Source: Archegozetes longisetosus (Eukaryota > Arthropoda > Arachnida > Sarcoptiformes > Trhypochthoniidae). Taken from it: 64,000 nt of DNA. Both the position numbers and the translations under genes were made by a program. Where the stretch lies: contig JAEMBT020000001.1 in the NCBI GenBank assembly GCA_018873245.2, positions 5,258,220-5,322,219 of the forward strand, in the 5' to 3' direction. Below, in pieces: positions 1 to 11,394 of the stretch. The notes beneath the pieces are model-generated. The model had not been told where the DNA came from. It ran no database searches and saw only the letters and a list, made by a program, of their open reading frames with translations. Each line of letters begins with the position of its first letter. Position 1 is the stretch's first letter.

Positions 1-2560
1 ATTCTAAGCAGCCTGCATATCTAAAATGCGACCAACAACTTTCCAAACCCTATTCCAAAAAAACTGAATTTAAATTAGTTTTTTGAAAGATTTATAGAAT
101 TTTGAAACATTTGTCATTACGATTTGAATCTTTGCAAAGCTATTATCGCGATAAATAGTAAGTCATAATAAGATTCAATAAAAATATCCTCTTCTTCATT
201 GAAAGAGTGCATGTATTTGAAAAATTGTATGAAATAATTGTAGAATAGTTTAGATTAAAACAATATTTATTTAAGTCAGTGGCTGATCAGAGGGTATTTA
301 ATAAAATGTGGACTTACTTTAAATATTTATGTAATTTTGTTGACTTAATTTATTAAAATAAAAACATGCTTACAATCAAAGAGAAAATAGGAATCAAATT
401 ATTTGATGTTTATTCACAGTAAGACTTTTGAAAATGGCAATAATTTTTGAATATTTGGCTTATTCTTACAACGTCACAAAGTTATTGTTAAAACACGAAA
501 TTGAAGACAAACGATCAAATTCTTATATTATCCTCATGTTTTGATTTTCAGTTTTAACCATTGATACTTTGCGCAAATGATTAATTTATTGCTAGTTCGT
601 TGTCATTTGATTGTAGGTAAGATATTTTTGTATAGAAATTAAACTCAAATGAATTTTTAATTATTCATATCTTTCTTTTGACTCGTTATTGATGTAATTT
701 TGTTTAACTTAAACTTTTTAATCATCATAATTTGTCACATTTTCTTTATGCATATACACAGATATATGTGATCGCTTAAAAGAACTTCTGAGATTTTAAG
801 ATATTCGAAGTAATTAGATTTATTTCAACTCAATTGTATGTTAATTGAAATTCTTGATTGAATCATATATTAATCAAGCATATAATTTATTATGACTTAT
901 TTCAAACGAAGTTGTGAAATAAAAGTTTTTTGATCAATTTATTTTAACTGCTATCAATTTATCCAATATTTCAAGACTAATGTCACTTCAGACATTTTTC
1001 AAGCAGTTAATTTTATTCATAATGCACAAAATCATTACCAAAGACTCAAGTTCTTCGTATTTAGAGCCAATTAAAAAGCTATGCTCAGATACACATTTGT
1101 TTACACAACAGTCTTTACGTTGACTACTCGTTGCAGAACTTTCTGTTTTCTATCAACTAGATAAGCTGTATTTATCATTAAAATATAGTTTATATGATTG
1201 ATTAATGAGAAAATTTGATTTTAAAGTTACATAAGACCATTTCATGTGTGAGAATACAACCATGTGTTAATCAAATTTGCAATGAGTGTAAGCCAAAATG
1301 AATTGTTTTCTATTAATTTATCTTATTATATTTTCTATTTAAAACTTAATATCTGCAACATTCAAGAAAATCATGATGTGTGATAAGAGAGCTGAGTTCA
1401 CTGATAAAAAATATTATGAAACTGAAAGCATAATTGAGAGAGTGTGTGATATAAGGGAATAACGCATTTTGTTTTTAAATTTAGTTAACTCGATTCAATC
1501 AAATCTAAAATGTTTTAAAATGGATGAACTTCGTAACTGAAAATTTCGTAAATTTAATTTTAAAAATTTTAAAATTTGATTGTCGTGCTGTAATTAAACT
1601 AATGTTTGGGCATAAGAATCAAGTAAAAAACTTCATTTAAAAAACAAAAAGCTTTGAGCCCTTATTTCTCACATAGCTCTAATTTTTATTGAAGAGACAT
1701 AATCTTTCTTAAATTGAGCCGATTATTTTCCCAATTAATTTTCTATGGAAGTGAATCGTGGCCGATTTTTTTCTGGCTTTAAAACGTGTTAACTGCATAA
1801 GCGCTAAAGCACTGTGAAAGCTATGAGTGAATCGTACCCAATGTTTTGCAATCAAATTAATTTATAATTAAAAGTAATAAACCTGTATTTAACATATTAA
1901 ATCAATAGTGTTAATAAAGTATGAGGCATTCCTAGAAGGATTTGTCTGCAAGTGGCAGGGTTGATTTTATAAAAAATAACAAACCTTGCGTGGCCAAAAA
2001 ATCAGCCACGGTTCAAACCGAAGGTTAATAACTAACCTCTAATTTTAAACTTTTAAATTCTGTTACATATTTTTGTCAATTTTTATTTAGCACGCTTCAA
2101 CACTTAATCAATATAGTTACTATATTTTAATAGAAACGAAAAGTCGAACCATATATGATCCGGATTTAAAGTTTTTTTATACAGAACACAACTGTATTTT
2201 TAAAAAATCTTTATCTTTGCTTAATTGTTACAATTTATGTATACTGTTGAAAACGTGACAGAACTGAATTAATTCTTGTGGAATTTTACAAAAAAATACG
2301 ATTTTTGTAATAAGATATTAAACATATAAAAGAGCTTTACTTTTATTCTAATTTTAGAAGTCCAATCAAGTGAAGCAGTGGATGTTTCATAACTCTTCTT
2401 AACTTAACGTATGAATTTAAATCCTTAAAAGAACATCAAATTAATATAAATATACTGGAAAAGTATTTGCATTGCATAGATACAGCAGTAGTAATGCAAG
2501 GATAAAAAACAATGACAGATGGTTTCATTGCCACTGGTTCTCAAAAATTGAGCAACAAAC
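1..2560. other. AT-rich intergenic DNA without a recognisable gene
   Basis: No reading frame of convincing length or composition was seen on either strand. The only structure noted is a weak inverted repeat near 1755-2011, listed separately. Confidence 0.6.
1755..2011. repeat. Weak inverted repeat, possible small MITE
   Basis: TCGTGGCCGATTTTTTTC near 1755 is matched in inverse orientation by GTGGCCAAAAAATCAGCCAC near 1990. The arms are short and imperfect and no target duplication was found. The 3' arm is also partly self-complementary. Confidence 0.25.
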
Positions 2561-2570
2561 AAGTAAAAAA

Positions 2571-2578
2571 TATATAAA
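2571..2578 (+). promoter_or_regulatory. TATA box candidate for the GH55 gene
   Basis: TATATAAA lies about 83 bases upstream of the ATG at 2661, with no gene between. Such strings are common in this AT-rich DNA, so only the position supports it. Confidence 0.35.
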
Positions 2579-2660
2579 GCGAAGTAAAGTAAAAATTATT
2601 TTTCATAGTAAGTTGTATATTTTTAAGGAACACATTAACAATTGAATTGGCAAGTTAAAT

Positions 2661-5018
2661 ATGGGTTACCTTAAGTTCATCTTCACGATTTTAATGCTGG
2701 CCAAGTGGGCTACTGAAATAGAATCTCTTGGAAGCAGCTGCAAAGGAGATCTTGCGCATAGCCGTCAATCAGATTTCTGGTTGGCTAAACTCCCACACAA
2801 TATGGATTTGTCAGCTTTCAATTATGACCCTCCGAATTACAAAGTCTTCAGAAACGTTAAGGACTTTGGAGCTAAAGGTGATGGTGTCACGGACGATACT
2901 GCAGCCATCAATTCTGCAATTGTTGCTGGCAATCGATGTGGTCTCGGCTGTGACTCATCGACAGTAACCCCCGCTATCGTCTATTTCCCACCGGGCAAGT
3001 ATTACGTCAGTAGACCTCTAGTACAATACTATTTCACCGAGTTCATTGGTGATCCACATAACTTACCAACTCTTGTGATGGCACCCAACTTCGGTGGCGG
3101 CATCGGTCTCATCGATTCCGACCCATACGCAAACACCGGTAACTCATACTGGACCAATCAGAATAACTTCTACCGGCAGGTACGCAACTTCATCATCGAT
3201 ACAACCAGGGCCCCAGCTTCTTACGCGGCTACCGGAATCCATTGGCAAGTAGCACAAGCGACAAGTGTGACCAATGTTCATTTCAAACTGTCCACCGAAC
3301 CCAACAATAAACATCAAGGTATCTGGATGGAGAATGGATCTGGAGGCTTCATATCCGATCTAACCTTTGTTGGTGGCAAATTCGCTCTATGGGTTGGAAA
3401 TCAACAATTTACATCTCGAAATTTAACTATCAGCAGAGCTCAAACTGGTATTTATATGAACTGGAATTGGGGCTGGACTTTCAAATCTGTTTCGATTGAT
3501 AACTGTGAAATCGGTATTGAAATGACCAGTGGTGGTGAGAACAATCAAGCTGTTGGTTCTTTACTTTTGATGGACTCGCATATCTCGAATACCCCGATTG
3601 GAGTCAAAACTGGAACGACCGATCATTCGAAACCACCGTCTAGCGGAGCTTTGATTTTGGACAATGTCAAGCTTACCAATGTTAGAACAGCGGTCGGCCA
3701 TTCTTCTGGTAGAGCTATTCTCGAAGGTGGTACAAAAACAATTGAATCTTGGGGTCACGGAAGAGTCTACGATAGAACAGGAAGTGTACACTTCAACGAA
3801 GGCCCACTTCCGGCTCCGTCAAAACCTGCTGTGCTTTTGGACTCGAAAAGCCCTAACAAAATCTTTTTCGAACGCAGCAAACCTACTTATCTCGATGTAG
3901 CCCTAACTGACTTCGTGAATGTCAAGACCGAAGGTGCCAAAGGTGACGGCAAAACAGATGATACTCATGCTATTTCAAGTATTCTTGCTAAATATGCGGG
4001 TTGCAAAGTCATTTACTTCCCTGAAGGTACTTATCTCATTAGCGATACTGTCTTAGTCCCAGCTGGTTCCCGATTGGTCGGCGAGGCATGGGCAACTATC
4101 AGTGCCACCGGAAAAGCATTTTCAGATGCTAGTAAACCGAAAGTCATGTTTGAAATTGGAAAACCAGGCGAGCAAGGCGTGGCAGAATTAAGTGACTTAG
4201 TCTTTTCGACTCACGGACCCGCCCCTGGTGCTATTCTTGTTCAATTCAACATTCGCGATCCTCCTGGTCAGCAAGGAGTGGTCGGACTATGGGACTGTCA
4301 TTTCCGTGTCGGAGGCGCTAAAGGAACTGAAATTGAAGACTACGACTGCGCCAAATTAGGTCCCCTTGGTAAAGCTGAATGTTTCGGTTCATTCCTGATG
4401 CTACATTTGGCACCTACTTCATCTGCATATCTCGAAAACGTCTGGGCCTGGGTTTCCGATCACGACCTGGATGGTAATAATCAGATTACAGTCTATAACG
4501 GAAGAGGTATTCTTTCCGAAAGTACTAACGGTCCCGTTTGGATGTATGGAACCGCTTCAGAACATAGCGTCCTATATCAATATAACATCGTTAACTCCAA
4601 AAACGTAGTTATGGGTATGATTCAGACCGAGACTCCTTACTTCCAAAGTGCTCCCGCGGCACCAAAGCCCGTCACTGTGAACAGCGCTTTCCACGATCCG
4701 GACTTTAGTCACTGTCCAGGGGGCTCTGTTACTTGTCCCATGGCTTGGGGTCTTCGAATTCAAAAATCTTCTGATGTTTTCGTTTACGGAGCCGGTCTCT
4801 ACAACTTTTTCCAAAACTATAACCAAGATTGTCTTAAAAGTGAACATTGTCAAGACTTTATGTTATCGATAGAACAATCAGCTAGCAAAATTTATATTTA
4901 TAATTTAAACACTAAAGCTTCTGATAGCATGGTTGCTGTTGATGGTAAAAGTGTGGTTCCGCAGAAAGATAATAGGGCTCAGTTCTGCTCCACTATTGCT
5001 GCATTTTTAGAAAAGTAG
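2661..5018 (+). CDS. Secreted GH55-type exo-beta-1,3-glucanase, intronless
   Basis: Predicted to hydrolyse beta-1,3-glucan (laminarin, fungal or algal walls) outside the cell. The 785-residue product starts with a signal peptide (hydrophobic core FIFTILMLA, residues 6-14). It has two pectate-lyase-like beta-helix repeats, the GH55 arrangement. The first opens with GAKGDGVTDDTAAI at about residue 70 and the second with GAKGDGKTDDTHAI at about residue 425. The motif YGTASEHSVLYQYN (Glu634) followed by MGMIQTETPYF is typical of fungal GH55 enzymes. I believe that Glu lies at the active site but cannot verify it. The frame is open with no intron, and its base composition is more GC-rich than its flanks. 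This is the first in-frame ATG, followed directly by the signal peptide. The GH55 family is best known from fungi and bacteria, so horizontal transfer from a fungus is the simplest inference. The gene has no stop or frameshift and looks functional. Confidence 0.9.
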   Translation: MGYLKFIFTILMLAKWATEIESLGSSCKGDLAHSRQSDFWLAKLPHNMDLSAFNYDPPNYKVFRNVKDFGAKGDGVTDDTAAINSAIVAGNRCGLGCDSSTVTPAIVYFPPGKYYVSRPLVQYYFTEFIGDPHNLPTLVMAPNFGGGIGLIDSDPYANTGNSYWTNQNNFYRQVRNFIIDTTRAPASYAATGIHWQVAQATSVTNVHFKLSTEPNNKHQGIWMENGSGGFISDLTFVGGKFALWVGNQQFTSRNLTISRAQTGIYMNWNWGWTFKSVSIDNCEIGIEMTSGGENNQAVGSLLLMDSHISNTPIGVKTGTTDHSKPPSSGALILDNVKLTNVRTAVGHSSGRAILEGGTKTIESWGHGRVYDRTGSVHFNEGPLPAPSKPAVLLDSKSPNKIFFERSKPTYLDVALTDFVNVKTEGAKGDGKTDDTHAISSILAKYAGCKVIYFPEGTYLISDTVLVPAGSRLVGEAWATISATGKAFSDASKPKVMFEIGKPGEQGVAELSDLVFSTHGPAPGAILVQFNIRDPPGQQGVVGLWDCHFRVGGAKGTEIEDYDCAKLGPLGKAECFGSFLMLHLAPTSSAYLENVWAWVSDHDLDGNNQITVYNGRGILSESTNGPVWMYGTASEHSVLYQYNIVNSKNVVMGMIQTETPYFQSAPAAPKPVTVNSAFHDPDFSHCPGGSVTCPMAWGLRIQKSSDVFVYGAGLYNFFQNYNQDCLKSEHCQDFMLSIEQSASKIYIYNLNTKASDSMVAVDGKSVVPQKDNRAQFCSTIAAFLEK

Positions 5019-5084
5019 TTTTAAAATTCAAATCAGAACTATATGCATGTGTCATAACTAAACTATTATTTTCTGATTAACAGT

Positions 5085-5090
5085 AATAAA
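5085..5090 (+). promoter_or_regulatory. Poly(A) signal of the GH55 gene
   Basis: AATAAA lies 66 bases after the stop codon and is the first canonical signal downstream. Its presence suggests the gene is fitted for eukaryotic transcription. Confidence 0.55.
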
Positions 5091-6436
5091 AATTTGAATT
5101 TGTTCGTCAGTAAAATATCTAGTGTTTAAAAATAGATATAGTGTTAAAGTAAAGAAAAATTTCAAGATAATTTATACCAATATTGAAGATGTATTATTAA
5201 AGTACTTGTAGAATGAGAATGGAATTTAAGTATAAGAACTTTAATTTCATTCATACAATCACTTATACCCTATTGATATTAATTGCCGTTCTCTGCAATA
5301 TAATTAAAAACTTTTATTACAAGTATTTTTAAATACAAAATTCAATTATTTCATATACGAGAAGTTTGCACTTTTATTGAAATTGGGTTCCATGTCTTTA
5401 CAGACTTATCTTTTAGCAAATTCTGAAGCGATTTAATAAATTATAAATTCTGACATCCATAATTAATTGGAAAAATTAACTTATTTACATATGACCACTT
5501 ATATCTATACTATGACCGCTACTGTAAGGAATCAACTCTTGCCAGAAGTACTTTTCCAAATTAATTTAGATCAGTGATGGGTTTCAAAGTCGAAGATTTT
5601 TTTAAATTCAAACACGACTAATGATAGGTGTTTTGAATATAATTAAGAACTGAGAACTTTTTTAAAATTAGTATTCAGACATTTTCATATCTTGTACCAG
5701 TAAACGAGCCTTGAGAAGATTACGTACTTCTACCTAATGAGCATAAAAGATTTACGTACTGAAGGAACACATGAAGAAAATTTATCTCGATAAGTAAGTT
5801 CATAAATTCTTTCGTTCCGGAATGCATGTCAGCTTTATTTTTACTGAAATCTTAAGATATGGAAAAATCTATAAATGTTTTTGAAAACCTAAATACCAAC
5901 TTGAAATATCAACGAAATTAACTTCATTTTACCAGGATGACCAGGTTTTACTGAGCTGTTTCCTGGACTTTGAAAGTATAAGGGGAACCAAGTTAAATAC
6001 ATTAGAGGAGAATTTCAAAAATTAAAATGTTAATTCGGGAATAGCAGTATTTTTTAAACAAAATTCCAATTATCGTTCTTAAATGAGAAATTATGACAAA
6101 AGTGAAATTAATGAAGAAATTTAAATCAATTTTTTGAATATCTATCATTAGATTTAGCATCTTCAAGTAGTTTAGCTGCGTAAACTTTAAATTCATTACG
6201 TGTTATTGAAAAATTGACTTTAGAGTAAATTTCAGCCTTAACTATTTAAACATTCACTAGGGCCAAAAAGTCTGATATATTTGAACTCTGCTCATCAGTC
6301 CGGTCACAATGGTACTCTCATTTGCTGTGAATCAAATTAGGCGAATCCTGGCGTCATCCCTTATTCAATATATCATAAATTTTTACCAAGACATTAACAA
6401 TTAGAAATATTTAGTTTATTAACTAGATTAATTCAT
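5091..6436. other. AT-rich spacer, nothing recognised
   Basis: Only short low-complexity reading frames are present. No terminal repeats or gene fragments were recognised before the hAT element begins. Confidence 0.6.
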
Positions 6437-8390
6437 GTGATGACCAGGGCTGGTTTTTTCTGTGAAATTTTTCACGAAAATCGGTGCAATTTTCGGTGCA
6501 AATATTTTAAAAAGTCGGTGCAAATTTCGGTGTTTTGTATAACCATTTTTTAGTATTTTATTCATGTAAAAAGCTATTATAATTTACAATTAGCATTTTC
6601 TCAATATTTTCTTCAGTAAAACTCATTCTGTTATCTCTTAAAAAGGATTTATACATTGAAAAAGATCTTTCAACTGAAACAGATACAAGAGGTGCATATT
6701 TAAACTCTAATAACAATTGAAAAGGAGTATCAATGTTTTGAATTTCTTTCAAATCTGGATTTTTACTTAATGACTTATTAAATTTATCAAGTGCTGCACC
6801 AGATAATCTATTGGCCACTTTATTTAGTATTTCAAATTGTTCGGTTAATTTCAAACCATCAGTTTGAATATCTATTAAAGCTTGAGTAAGAAATCTATAT
6901 TCGTTAAGCTCAATTAATTTCCTTTTTAATCCCGAATCTTCAAATAATTTTTTGGCATTTTTAATCGATTCACTTTTGTCTTTCAAGCTTTTTATGAATT
7001 CGTGAACTTTATCAAAGTTTTCGATGTAATAAAACACAGCGTCAAACCAAGTACCCCAACAAGTGGTAACTACTTTTGGTGGCGGACTTATACTAGTTAA
7101 TTTCTTGAAGTATTGTTTTCTAATGGGAGCCTTTGATAAAATAGATTTAGTCTCAGAAATCAATTGATTTATATCTATGTTTTCCAAACGAATCACTTCT
7201 GAAACTCGATGAAGACAATGTGCCAAACATGTTACATGTTTTAAGTTTGGATAAGTATTTTTTAAATTTGATACCGCTTTTAACATGTATGTTGCTTGAT
7301 CAGAAATTATTAATTTTAGTCAATTGTAGTGAATAGTCCCCTTCCAAATTAATAAACAAATATCATTAACAGCTTGCCAAACTGTAACATTATTGATCTC
7401 ATCTAAATATCTGACAGCAACCAACATAGGCTTAGACTTTTCTCCATTTAAAATCCGAACAAGAGCATTAAAAACATAGCGTTGTTGTTTGTCAGTAGTT
7501 TCATCAATTATTAAATAAATTGAATTTTCACCAACCTTAGATCTAATTAATTCAAGCGTATCTTGATAAACTTGAGGCACATATTTTCTTCTTAAAGTTG
7601 ATCTATTTTGGACCATTACATCCATTTCTCTCTTGAAAAACTTTTGAGTTGCAGGTAAATCAAGCTTAGCTAAAGGTATATCCACCTCCATAAACCATTT
7701 CGTAAGATTATAATTAAAACATTTTTCTCGATCCGCTAAATCTGATGCTTTCGTGAATGAATCCTGGATTTGAGTTTGTTTCTTAAAGCCCAATTTCGAT
7801 TTATCCTTATGTTTTTTACTGCTGATGTGATCTTTCACTCGACTGGCCCCATGTTTTGAATCATAAAACACTTTTTTTTTCACAAAAATTACAAAAAAGT
7901 TTCATATTTCTTCCTTTTGAATCCTTAATTATGGAAAACTATGGATATTTTTTCAACACTTGATTAATGGACATTTTGACTTCAGTAGTTTTATTGTTAA
8001 ATGAACAATTTCAAATGAATTAGTAAATAAATAAGAGTGAAAATTTTTCAGTTTTGATTCCCAAGAGTTTATCAATTGAATTGTTTGACTTAAAGGATTA
8101 GTTTTTACAAAGAAAATTTAATCTTTAGTGGATAAAGTTCAAGGTAAAACTTTTATTGAAAAAGATATTGCATTCCTTGTATTTTAATCTTTAAATTACA
8201 CTTTATCGGTGCGAAAACAAAGTTTCGGTGATTTCAGTGCAAGAATTAGTTTTTCGGTGATTTTCGGTGACTCGAAAATTAATATTTAGGTTATTCAATG
8301 TTCATATCAAACATATATGAGGTTTAGATTAACGTTTTATTAAAGGAAAAAAATCGGTGAATCACAGAAAAACCCAGCCCTGGTGATGAC
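6437..8390 (-). mobile_element. Complete hAT transposon with 8-bp target duplication
   Basis: The element spans 6445-8382 (1938 bp). Its ends are CAGGGCTGG... on the left and ...CCAGCCCTG on the right, extended by an imperfect TTTTTTCTGTGA match. A perfect 8-bp duplication GTGATGAC flanks it (6437-6444 and 8383-8390), the hAT signature. Subterminal TCGGTG motifs cluster at 6481-6532 and at 8206-8270, with one more at 8354. They may be transposase binding sites. The transposase lies inside on the minus strand and is broken. Confidence 0.93.
6558..7905 (-). pseudogene. hAT transposase pseudogene (BED finger, RNase H-like, hATC)
   Basis: The reading frame runs 7883 to 6558, interrupted by a single in-frame TGA at 7320-7322. 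The same frame resumes directly with LIISDQATYM. The N-terminal BED finger is split. The C-x2-C half (CNFC, from the ATG at 7905) is one base out of frame with the H-x5-H half (HISSKKH), and a run of nine A lies between them. This indicates a homopolymer slip. The middle carries the DE-type catalytic region (YLIIDETTDKQQRYVF). The C-terminus has the hAT dimerisation motif (YAPLVSVSVERSFSMYKS). With only one stop and one slip, this copy died recently or the slip is a sequencing error. It belongs to the element bounded at 6445-8382. Confidence 0.9.
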
Positions 8391-9005
8391 GTTTGTTATA
8401 AGAATTATTGGTCATTAAATATTGAACTAATTTATTAAAAATGAGATGAAATTCAAACTTTGCCAATGTAAGTCATGCACAGAACTTACCACTCATTATA
8501 TTAATATTAATTATATTTATCGTTACTTTGTATAAAATACTTGAAACTAAGGTACAAAATTAGACCATTAAACATTCCAGAACTTCCATCTATTTATATG
8601 TTTTTATAAAATATCTACTAAAATTTTAAACATCTATAAAACATTGTTTAGTCAACAAATTATGACTATTCTTGTTTAGATATGTTGATTCTACAGATGA
8701 ACATAATATATCATTAAAAAGATATCAAGGACTAAATGATATCTTGCTCACGCCATTCATAAATTAAAATAAACTTCAAACACGTTTTCATTATTACTTG
8801 AATATAATTCATATCTTGTTATATGTTTTGCATGCAAATATTGAAGATAAAATCAGAAATTCAACATTAAAATCAAGAATCGCATAAATAAAATTCGACA
8901 CTAGGCGAACCAATAATAAGATAAAGTTATGAATTGAGAAATAGTTGTTGAACCCTGACAACACTATATTCGTAAAGAAAATAGTTTGCCTTCTAACTTG
9001 ATATT
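8391..9005. other. AT-rich spacer, nothing recognised
   Basis: No coding, repeat or terminal-repeat structure was found between the hAT element and the Tc1 remnant. Confidence 0.55.
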
Positions 9006-9900
9006 CTAGTAAATTTTTATGGTTGCGAGTACAGCCGTTGGCATCAATACATTTTGAATACATCGAGGCATACTTCCGCAAAACTTTGTCAATAGATCGT
9101 CACCAATTGAGTCTTAAATTTCCTGTATCACAAGTCTCCATTTAGTCAAACTTTGTGATTTCAGAGTCTCTACTTTATCCATCATAATCTTCCACCCATT
9201 CTCAATCGGTTTAAGATCCAGTGAGTAGGCAGGCTAGCAAAGAACCTTGAGTTTACTTTTTTGAAACCTTTTTATACTACCTTTAACAGTATGAACGAGT
9301 GCGTTGTCTTGTTGTAAGACAAAAGAATCGGGATAAAGAACTTTCATAGTCGGTAGTAAATTCTCATGTAAAATATCTATATATTCCGCTTGTTTAATAC
9401 TACCCATAATAAGTTTTAAAGTAGTCATACCTCTCAAACTAATGGCATCCTATATCACCAATGCAGGCCAATGTTTGGCTGTCATGTAATTTCGCCTTTT
9501 CACATCGAAGCATTTTATTTCTGAAGAGTTGAAATCTCTCATCTGCAAATGTTGAAATTTCCGACTTATCTGTAAATACTACCTATGACCAGTCATAATC
9601 TTGATATTCGAGACACCATTGTAGATTTTTTGTCAATGTGCAACTGAGTCATAGGTATTGGTTTTGGAACTAACCTGAGATAAGCTCTTCGACTTAAATG
9701 GCACTAAACTGTAGCGAGATGAACAGACAAAAATTCTTTATTACAATCTATTTTAGCGATTCTTGCTGTCGAATACTTGGGGTGAGGATTGACCAGATTT
9801 GATATGCGTTTTGGTCATTTATTTTCAACTTTCAGGGTCAACCTCATAATGGTCGCGGATTAATACCTTCTCCACGGTCAATTCTCTTTGTTATACGATC
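9006..9900 (-). pseudogene. Degenerate Tc1-like transposase
   Basis: Read on the minus strand, fragments of a Tc1 transposase appear in order. A scrambled N-terminus lies near 9640-9900. The first catalytic motif is VVFTDKSEI (about 9560). The second is LQQDNALVH (about 9310). The third is PAYSLDLKPIENGW (about 9200), followed by a C-terminal tail MPRCIQNVLMPT ending at the stop near 9006. Several in-frame stops (for example a TAG before PAYS and one in VI*DAIS) and frameshifts make it inactive. No clear terminal repeats or TA duplication were found. Confidence 0.8.
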
Positions 9901-10043
9901 AAGAAGCTTGACAAACCCTTGCTATCAATTATATAATATAAGATATAATGAAAGGGTGTTCGAAAAGTAAAACAACTTTTTTTATTTTATTTATAGAATG
10001 AAAACAAAAAGAGATTTCTAAGCGAAAATTTCGAAAACCGAAA

Positions 10044-10202
10044 TCACAAGGCGATTAATGCCTGATCATCAAATTTGGTACCACTAGCATATCCAATTTG
10101 ATGCTGTGTATTGTCCGTCATCCCAGTAGCCAGTTGAGGAACCACAGGAGCCCTGGGGGCCCACTCCCTATGGACCGTAGCGTTTTCACTTTGTGAAGAC
10201 AT
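10044..10202 (-). CDS. Small 52-residue reading frame of unknown function
   Basis: An ATG at 10202 opens a frame beginning MSSQSENATVHREWAPRAP and ending with TGA at 10044-10046. Its base composition is clearly more GC-rich than its surroundings, which is why I list it. It has no signal peptide, membrane segment or motif I recognise. It could be a first coding exon, a retrocopy fragment or chance. A transposon-end-like string (GGGTGTTCGAAAAGTAAAAC) lies just beyond its 3' side at 9955, so it may belong to a mobile element. Confidence 0.3.
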   Translation of the reverse strand: MSSQSENATVHREWAPRAPVVPQLATGMTDNTQHQIGYASGTKFDDQALIAL

Positions 10203-11220
10203 GATTTGTGTTGTTTTGAGATGTTATTGAAATTCATTATTTTATAAATTGATTTTTCAACTGATCTGTTTGTATTTTTTAACGCTGATTCCGAATATGA
10301 AATTCAAATTTCTTTATATCGAATACTTTTCGAGATATTCGACTTTAAATATTTTATATCGAATTTTTCCACTTTAAGATATTTCATTATATGATATATG
10401 ATTTCGATGTAGAATTTAACGCTGATTACAATTATGTAACCCGTTTTTCGATATCTATAATATCCTTAGAGAAAGTCGAAGATTCATTTTAAGCGTTTAC
10501 TTTAAGGACATCTAGCGGATAAACTATAAGCTATACAGAGGTGGACCCATTGCCAATTTTGATCAGAATGATGACCTCCATTAAAATACACCATAAGATT
10601 CCGGGTGTATGGATAGCCAGAATCCCATAGACTTACTTTCATCGTTCTTTGTTTGATAGATAATTCCACATGTTTACTGATAACTTTAGGGTTTTTAGTT
10701 CCTGTCTCATATAAATTTTGGACTTTGGTACTTTCAGCGGGATCACATCGAAGTTTCGAAATATAGTTTCTAAAATTTTTATCGAAAAAAATTCGATTTT
10801 CTAAACTTAAAATAAACTAAATTTCGAAACGAAATACTTTCAAATATCTCAAATAGATTAAAATTGAACATTAATAAATAAGTCTAATTTCTGGAATAAG
10901 CTTGTTTTAACTATTGCAAAATTTTAGAGAAACTTCAATAGATTAGGAGGTTAGCAGATCGAGAGAATCTTAATGATAATAACGAAATAAGTTTTTCATT
11001 TATTAATAGACATTCTTTCGCAAAAGTTTTCTATTTTTCAAAGTTTTCTAGAATAAATTATGAATAATTAGACAGCTGAAAACGCTGGAAGTACAACTAT
11101 CTTTGCTATCGGACAGCCTTTTCATCATATTGAAGCACATGGGATAATACATTAACACATGTTATATATTTGAGTTTAAGTTAATTTCCGGATACGTTGT
11201 GATATAATGAGTGATGTAAA
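10203..11220. other. AT-rich spacer with short degenerate repeats
   Basis: The string AACGCTGATT occurs at about 10281 and 10419 amid TTTCGAAAT-like words. A hAT-end-like CAGAGGTGGACCC occurs near 10537. None could be bounded as an element. Confidence 0.4.
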
Positions 11221-11394
11221 ATGAAAAGTCACAAAAGCACTGCAGAAGAGTGGTCTCAGCGGTACGAAGATTTGGAAGTAAAGAAGAACAAAGATGTGTG
11301 TGATATACTCGTATGTGAATATTGCTACCGTGACTTCGATTTTAAACACGATAAAAGCCGAAGAATACCGAACTTACTTTTCTTTCGGTTCTAA
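11221..11394 (+). pseudogene. Zinc-finger fragment (57 residues), probably transposon-derived
   Basis: The ATG at 11221 opens MKSHKSTAEEWSQRYEDL, then a C-x2-C pair in ILVCEYCYRDFDF followed by KHDKSRRI, and stops at TAA 11392-11394. The layout resembles the N-terminal finger of hAT-derived or CGG-binding-protein-like proteins, whose His pair would come later. Here the frame stops before it, so I read this as a truncated fragment. The family assignment is tentative. Confidence 0.4.

Noticed and set aside
8809..9081. 90-residue minus-strand frame
   Set aside because: It overlaps, in another frame, the C-terminal tail of the Tc1 remnant and has no motif of its own.
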